DNA from: Rhizobium ecuadorense
GTDB lineage: Bacteria > Pseudomonadota > Alphaproteobacteria > Rhizobiales > Rhizobiaceae
NCBI RefSeq assembly: GCF_001187535.1
Contig: NZ_LFIO01001796.1
Span: forward strand, 62,001-126,000
Direction: 5' to 3'
DNA length: 64,000 nucleotides
In this document: piece by piece, positions 60,589 through 64,000 of the stretch
Position numbering within the stretch: the stretch's first letter is position 1
Layout: each line of letters begins with the position of its first letter
The notes under the pieces: model-generated
What the model saw: the letters and a program-made list of their open reading frames with translations, nothing else
What the model was told of the DNA's origin: nothing
Databases searched by the model: none
Translations under genes and position numbers: made by a program

Positions 60589-60752
60589 ACCCACGGGCAT
60601 CTCCAACGGCTGAAATCATTCGGCAGCGAATCGGCGGACTTATACATCTGCCTCATACTCGATAGAGTTATGGAGATGCGACGGGCTGACAAGTTCGTTG
60701 CGAATGACTATCTCGTGACTTCACTTCGTTAAGGACAAACCGGGACGGAAGA

Positions 60753-61376
60753 ATGGCAGCCGAGGAAATCAGCGGACAGGCGGATGCGGCGGGACTTGCC
60801 GCCATGATTTCGCGCGCGTCTGACGAAAGCGGCGGAAAAAAACGCGGTTTACCGCCGGTCGAGCGGTGGAATCCGCCTTTCTGCGGCGATATCGACATGG
60901 AGATCAGAGCCGACGGTACGTGGTTCTATATGGGCACGCCGATCGGCCGGCCGGCGCTGGTGCGGCTGTTTTCGACGGTTTTGCGCAAGGACGACGACGA
61001 GAAGACCTATCTCGTAACTCCTGTGGAAAAGGTCGGGATCAGGGTCGCCGACGCGCCGTTCATTGCCGTGGAGATGAACGTGACGGAGGGGCAGGGCGAA
61101 CAGGTGCTGACATTTCGCACCAATGTCGGCGATGTCGTGGAGGCGGGAGGAGAGCATCGGCTGCGCTTTGCCATTGCGGACGGCAACGCCGAACTGAAAC
61201 CCTATCTGCATGTGCGCGGGCGGCTGGAGGCGCTGGTGTCGCGTGCGGTGATGTATGAACTGGTCGCGCTTGGCGAGATCCTCGACGTGGAGGGGCGGGC
61301 GATGTTTGCGCTCCGCTCCGCCGGCCAGGTCTTCCCTGTCATGCTGGCCGACGAACTGGATGCTCTTTGCCGATGA
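60753..61376 (+). CDS. DUF1285 family protein
   Basis: A 207-residue soluble protein with the DUF1285 pattern PPVERWNPPFCGDIDMEIRA, TWFYMGTPIGRPALVRLFST and DDEKTYLVTPVEKVGIRV. The fold is beta-rich; the biochemical role is unknown. GGACGGAAGA precedes ATG 60753. The stop overlaps the Nudix start by 4 bp, and the Nudix stop overlaps cca by 4 bp, so these three genes form one unit. Confidence 0.88.
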   Translation: MAAEEISGQADAAGLAAMISRASDESGGKKRGLPPVERWNPPFCGDIDMEIRADGTWFYMGTPIGRPALVRLFSTVLRKDDDEKTYLVTPVEKVGIRVADAPFIAVEMNVTEGQGEQVLTFRTNVGDVVEAGGEHRLRFAIADGNAELKPYLHVRGRLEALVSRAVMYELVALGEILDVEGRAMFALRSAGQVFPVMLADELDALCR

Positions 61377-62023
61377 ATGATGCGATCACCCACCGTTATC
61401 CGCTGTTCTCAGCCGCCGAATTCCGCCGCCGCGCCCTCAACCAGAATGGTGGGCCGGTCGACCATGCCTGGCGCGATCACGGCGACCATATCCTCAATCC
61501 CGATATCGTCGCCGAGGTCGAGACCTTCAAGCTGCGCGACGCCGCCGTGCTCGTGCCGGTCGTCGACGACGGTGAGGAGGCACATGTGATCTTCACCAAG
61601 CGCACGGCAACGCTGCGCAAACATTCCGGGCAGATCGCCTTTCCCGGCGGGTCGATCGATCCATCCGATATCTCACCTGAGATGGCGGCGATCCGCGAGA
61701 CGGAGGAGGAGATCGGCCTCGCCGGTTCCTTCGTCGAGACCGTTGGGCGGTTGCCGAATTATCTTGCCTCGACCGGCTTCCGCATCACGCCGGTGCTCGG
61801 CGTCGTCACGCCGGGGTTCGCGCTGACCCTGAACCCGGCCGAGGTGGCTGACGTCTTCGAGGTGCCGCTGTCATTCCTGATGAACCCTGCCAACCATGCC
61901 CGCGACAGGCGTGTCATCGACGGCATCGACCGGCATTTCTACCGTGTGCCCTATGAAACCAGAATGATCTGGGGCATCACCGCCGGCATCGTCCGCACGC
62001 TTTACGAAAGGCTTTATGCATGA
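61373..62023 (+). CDS. Nudix hydrolase, CoA pyrophosphatase type
   Basis: A 216-residue protein. The CoA-specific LRKHSGQIAFPGG motif precedes the Nudix box GGSIDPSDISPEMAAIRETE followed by EEIGL, with the catalytic ETEEEIG glutamates. It probably cleaves CoA or CoA esters to 4'-phosphopantetheine and 3',5'-ADP. It overlaps DUF1285 and cca by 4 bp on each side. Confidence 0.92.
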   Translation: MNDAITHRYPLFSAAEFRRRALNQNGGPVDHAWRDHGDHILNPDIVAEVETFKLRDAAVLVPVVDDGEEAHVIFTKRTATLRKHSGQIAFPGGSIDPSDISPEMAAIRETEEEIGLAGSFVETVGRLPNYLASTGFRITPVLGVVTPGFALTLNPAEVADVFEVPLSFLMNPANHARDRRVIDGIDRHFYRVPYETRMIWGITAGIVRTLYERLYA

Positions 62024-63273
62024 CCCGTCTTGCCGACCAAGCATGGTTCCGCGACCCGGCTCTCGGCCGGATTCTTCCGCTTCTCAATACCGATGGCGGA
62101 GAAGGGCGGGTGGTCGGCGGCGCGGTGCGCAACAGCCTGATGGGCCTGCCGGTCAGCGATATCGACATCGCCACGACGCTGACGCCGGAGATCGTCATGG
62201 AGCGCGCGGCGGCGGCCGGCATCAAGGCGGTACCGACAGGCCTGCAGCACGGCACGGTGACGCTCGTCATCGACGGCAAGCCCTTCGAGGTGACGACGCT
62301 TCGCACCGACGTCGAGACCGACGGGCGCCACGCGAAGGTCGCTTTCAGCACCGATTGGAAGGCCGATGCCGAGCGGCGGGATCTGACGATCAACGCGCTT
62401 TATGCCGATGCCAAGGGCGAGGTAGTGGATCTGGTCGGCGGGCTTGCCGATATCGAGAGGCGCAACATCCGCTTCATCGGTGACGCGGCAAAGCGCATCG
62501 CCGAAGATCATCTGCGCATCCTGCGCTTCTTCCGCTTCTTTGCCTATTACGGTTCCGGGCGGCCGGATGCGGAGGGGCTGAAGGCGTGTTCGGCGGCGCG
62601 TTCGAAGCTGAAGACGCTGTCGGCGGAACGCGTCTGGTCGGAACTGCGGAAGCTCTTGAGTGCTGCCGATCCCGGCCGGGCGCTGCTGTGGATGCGGCAG
62701 GTGGCGGTGCTGACGGAAATCCTGCCGGAATCGGAACGATGGGGGATCGATGCGATCCCTTCGCTGGTCGCCACCGAAAAGGCGCTCGGCTGGACGCCCG
62801 ATCCGCTGCTGCGGCTTGCGGCGATCGTGCCGCCCGATGCGGTGCGGCTGGAAGCGCTGGCAGCCCGCCTCAAGCTCTCGAATGCGGAAGCGGCCACCCT
62901 CAGGGCCTGGGCAATGGCCGCACCTGTTAATGACGACATGTCGTCGTCGGCCTTCGAACGGCTGCTCTACCGCAACGGCGCCGACGGCATCACGACGCGG
63001 CTGAAGCTGGCGCTCGGCGTGGCGCGTGGCAAGGCTGAAGCGGATTTCGACGAAATGGCGCGGTCGGCGCGGCTCACCAAGCTCCTGGATCAGGCCGCAA
63101 ACTGGAAGAAGCCGCAATTTCCGCTAAACGGCGGCGATGTGATGTCTGCGGGAATCGCCTCAGGCCCGCGCGTCGGCGAACTGCTTGCCGGCCTGGAAAA
63201 CCAGTGGGTAGAGGAAAATTTCGTTTCCGACCGGGCGGCACTGCTCGCCCGGCTACAAGAACGACTGCAATAA
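62020..63273 (+). CDS. cca: CCA-adding enzyme (tRNA nucleotidyltransferase)
   Basis: Adds or repairs the 3'-terminal CCA of tRNA. The 417-residue class II enzyme has the nucleotidyltransferase motif GGAVRNSLMG then SDIDIATT (metal-binding aspartates), the RRDLTINAL ribose/fingers motif and EDHLRILRFFRF neck motif. It is translationally coupled to the CoA pyrophosphatase gene. No HD domain follows, so phosphatase activity is not expected. Confidence 0.95.
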   Translation: MTRLADQAWFRDPALGRILPLLNTDGGEGRVVGGAVRNSLMGLPVSDIDIATTLTPEIVMERAAAAGIKAVPTGLQHGTVTLVIDGKPFEVTTLRTDVETDGRHAKVAFSTDWKADAERRDLTINALYADAKGEVVDLVGGLADIERRNIRFIGDAAKRIAEDHLRILRFFRFFAYYGSGRPDAEGLKACSAARSKLKTLSAERVWSELRKLLSAADPGRALLWMRQVAVLTEILPESERWGIDAIPSLVATEKALGWTPDPLLRLAAIVPPDAVRLEALAARLKLSNAEAATLRAWAMAAPVNDDMSSSAFERLLYRNGADGITTRLKLALGVARGKAEADFDEMARSARLTKLLDQAANWKKPQFPLNGGDVMSAGIASGPRVGELLAGLENQWVEENFVSDRAALLARLQERLQ

Positions 63274-63459
63274 TCAGGCGGCGTTGACCTCGTCGCGGAT
63301 GCGAGCCTTGATATTATCCACCATGTTCTCACGGATCGTGGTTTCGCCGTGAGCATTTTTCAGATGTTCGACGGCGCGGCGGACCACCTCGGCGTCGCTA
63401 TCCGCCCGTGTATGCCAAGCGCAGCCCGGGACGAGAGTGCCGCATTCGAAAAGTCGCAT
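63274..63459 (-). CDS. DUF1059 domain protein
   Basis: A 61-residue protein with the DUF1059 arrangement: MRLFECGTLVPGCAWHTRA containing two cysteines, then a helical part EVVRRAVEHLKNAHGE. AGAGGAGAAGACC precedes ATG 63459. The role of the family is unknown. Confidence 0.85.
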   Translation of the reverse strand: MRLFECGTLVPGCAWHTRADSDAEVVRRAVEHLKNAHGETTIRENMVDNIKARIRDEVNAA

Positions 63460-63573
63460 GGTCTTCTCCTCTGTTCGAAACACAAAGACGATCGCGATCT
63501 GACGCGATTTATGAATGTGCGGGGGGAGGGAAGGTTCCGGCCGGCATCCATATGCCGGCCGGTAAAGGCCGTG

Positions 63574-63843
63574 TCAGTCGGGCATCGCCCAGGCTTTGTA
63601 GGCATCCGAAAGCTGGCCGGGCATGTTGCTGTTGGCGGCCGCTGCTTCATTCTGCAGCTGTTCCGGCGACTTTCCTCCGGCCAACTGCAGCTTGACCTGC
63701 TCGATGAAGCAGGACAGCGGCAGATCCGAGCCGCTCTTGGCCCGCAGTTTCTCGGCGATGCGCGTCAGAAACTCGGATGTGTCGATCGTACGAGATGTTT
63801 CCTGGGCATCCGTGGACGCGGGCGAACCACTTTGTATCGTCAT
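63574..63843 (-). CDS. Small hypothetical protein
   Basis: An 89-residue soluble, helical, hydrophilic protein beginning MTIQSGSPASTDAQETSR. It has one Cys and a Gln/Ala-rich segment (LQNEAAAANSNMPG). I recognise no family. GGAGGAGGATTGTC precedes ATG 63843, which makes it a credible gene despite its size. Confidence 0.65.
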   Translation of the reverse strand: MTIQSGSPASTDAQETSRTIDTSEFLTRIAEKLRAKSGSDLPLSCFIEQVKLQLAGGKSPEQLQNEAAAANSNMPGQLSDAYKAWAMPD

Positions 63844-63983
63844 GACAATCCTCCTCCGATTGTTACGCACATACATATAAAGTTAGGACGCGCTTAATTT
63901 TCGTGAAGGTCAATCAACTCGAATTTATCGACGAGATATCACAGTCTCATGGCCAGCGGACGACAGGAGGCAAGGACGAAAGA

Positions 63984-64000
63984 ATGGATTCAACGTTGCC
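63984..64000 (+). CDS. Possible start of a gene running off the window
   Basis: ATG 63984 follows GGAGG and AAGGACGAAAG. Only five codons (MDSTL) are visible, so the product cannot be judged. Confidence 0.3.

Noticed and set aside
1..64000. Search for CRISPR arrays, tRNA genes, transposases and phage genes
   Set aside because: I saw no regularly spaced repeats, cloverleaf genes or IS-type proteins; the only repeat family is the small palindromic element.

Overview
This is a chromosomal segment from a fast-growing rhizobium, most likely the Rhizobium leguminosarum / R. etli group. The evidence is the divergent glnII-gstI pair, a fused trpE(G) behind a Trp-rich leader peptide, a choXWV choline transporter, a NolR-like regulator, and GC-rich coding sequence with intergenic palindromes of a kind I associate with rhizobia. 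I see no rRNA, tRNA, CRISPR array, transposase or phage gene. The content reads as core metabolism and transport, not an island.

Layout. 1-4.5 kb: the end of a glycosyltransferase gene, glnII (GSII) with its divergent translational inhibitor gstI and the shared control region, kdgK, and a small exported protein. 4.8-10.3 kb: a leftward oppABCDF-type peptide transporter operon. 10.5-14.7 kb: an alpha-glucosidase, a PIN/ribbon-helix-helix toxin-antitoxin pair and adenine deaminase. 14.8-23.1 kb: a solitary LivK-type binding protein, an HD-GYP protein with a short C-terminus, an omega-aminotransferase, a NolR-like ArsR regulator, a HugZ-like protein and choXWV. 23.4-33.5 kb: thymidine kinase, a coiled-coil protein, DUF2333, PAS and LuxR proteins, a duplicated ClpP-fold exported protein, YqhA, fhs and an extensin-like protein. 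33.7-46.3 kb: a heme-type TonB receptor behind an IRO-like box, trpL-trpE(G), a DUF2161 nuclease-fold protein, a CDF transporter with queF, DUF2076, a ClpP-type peptidase, BenE, and leuA behind a Leu-rich leader. 46.3-53.8 kb: HxlR/quinone oxidoreductase, an ECF sigma/anti-sigma pair, a TPR protein, a metallophosphoesterase, Nudix, a glutathionyl-hydroquinone reductase and two GNATs. 53.8-60.6 kb: a leftward MoxR-DUF58-DUF4159-GATase-like operon. 60.7-64 kb: DUF1285, a CoA-type Nudix hydrolase and a CCA-adding enzyme in an overlapping operon, then small proteins.

Regulation stands out. The glnII-gstI gap has a sigma-54 promoter facing glnII and two 17-bp NtrC-like sites 20 bp apart, one enclosing a TATAAT beside gstI. 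The trpL and leuL leaders and the PIN gene each sit about 6-9 nt after a -10 hexamer, which suggests leaderless mRNAs. One intergenic repeat family occurs twice, and in one copy it supplies the last codons and stop of a gene.
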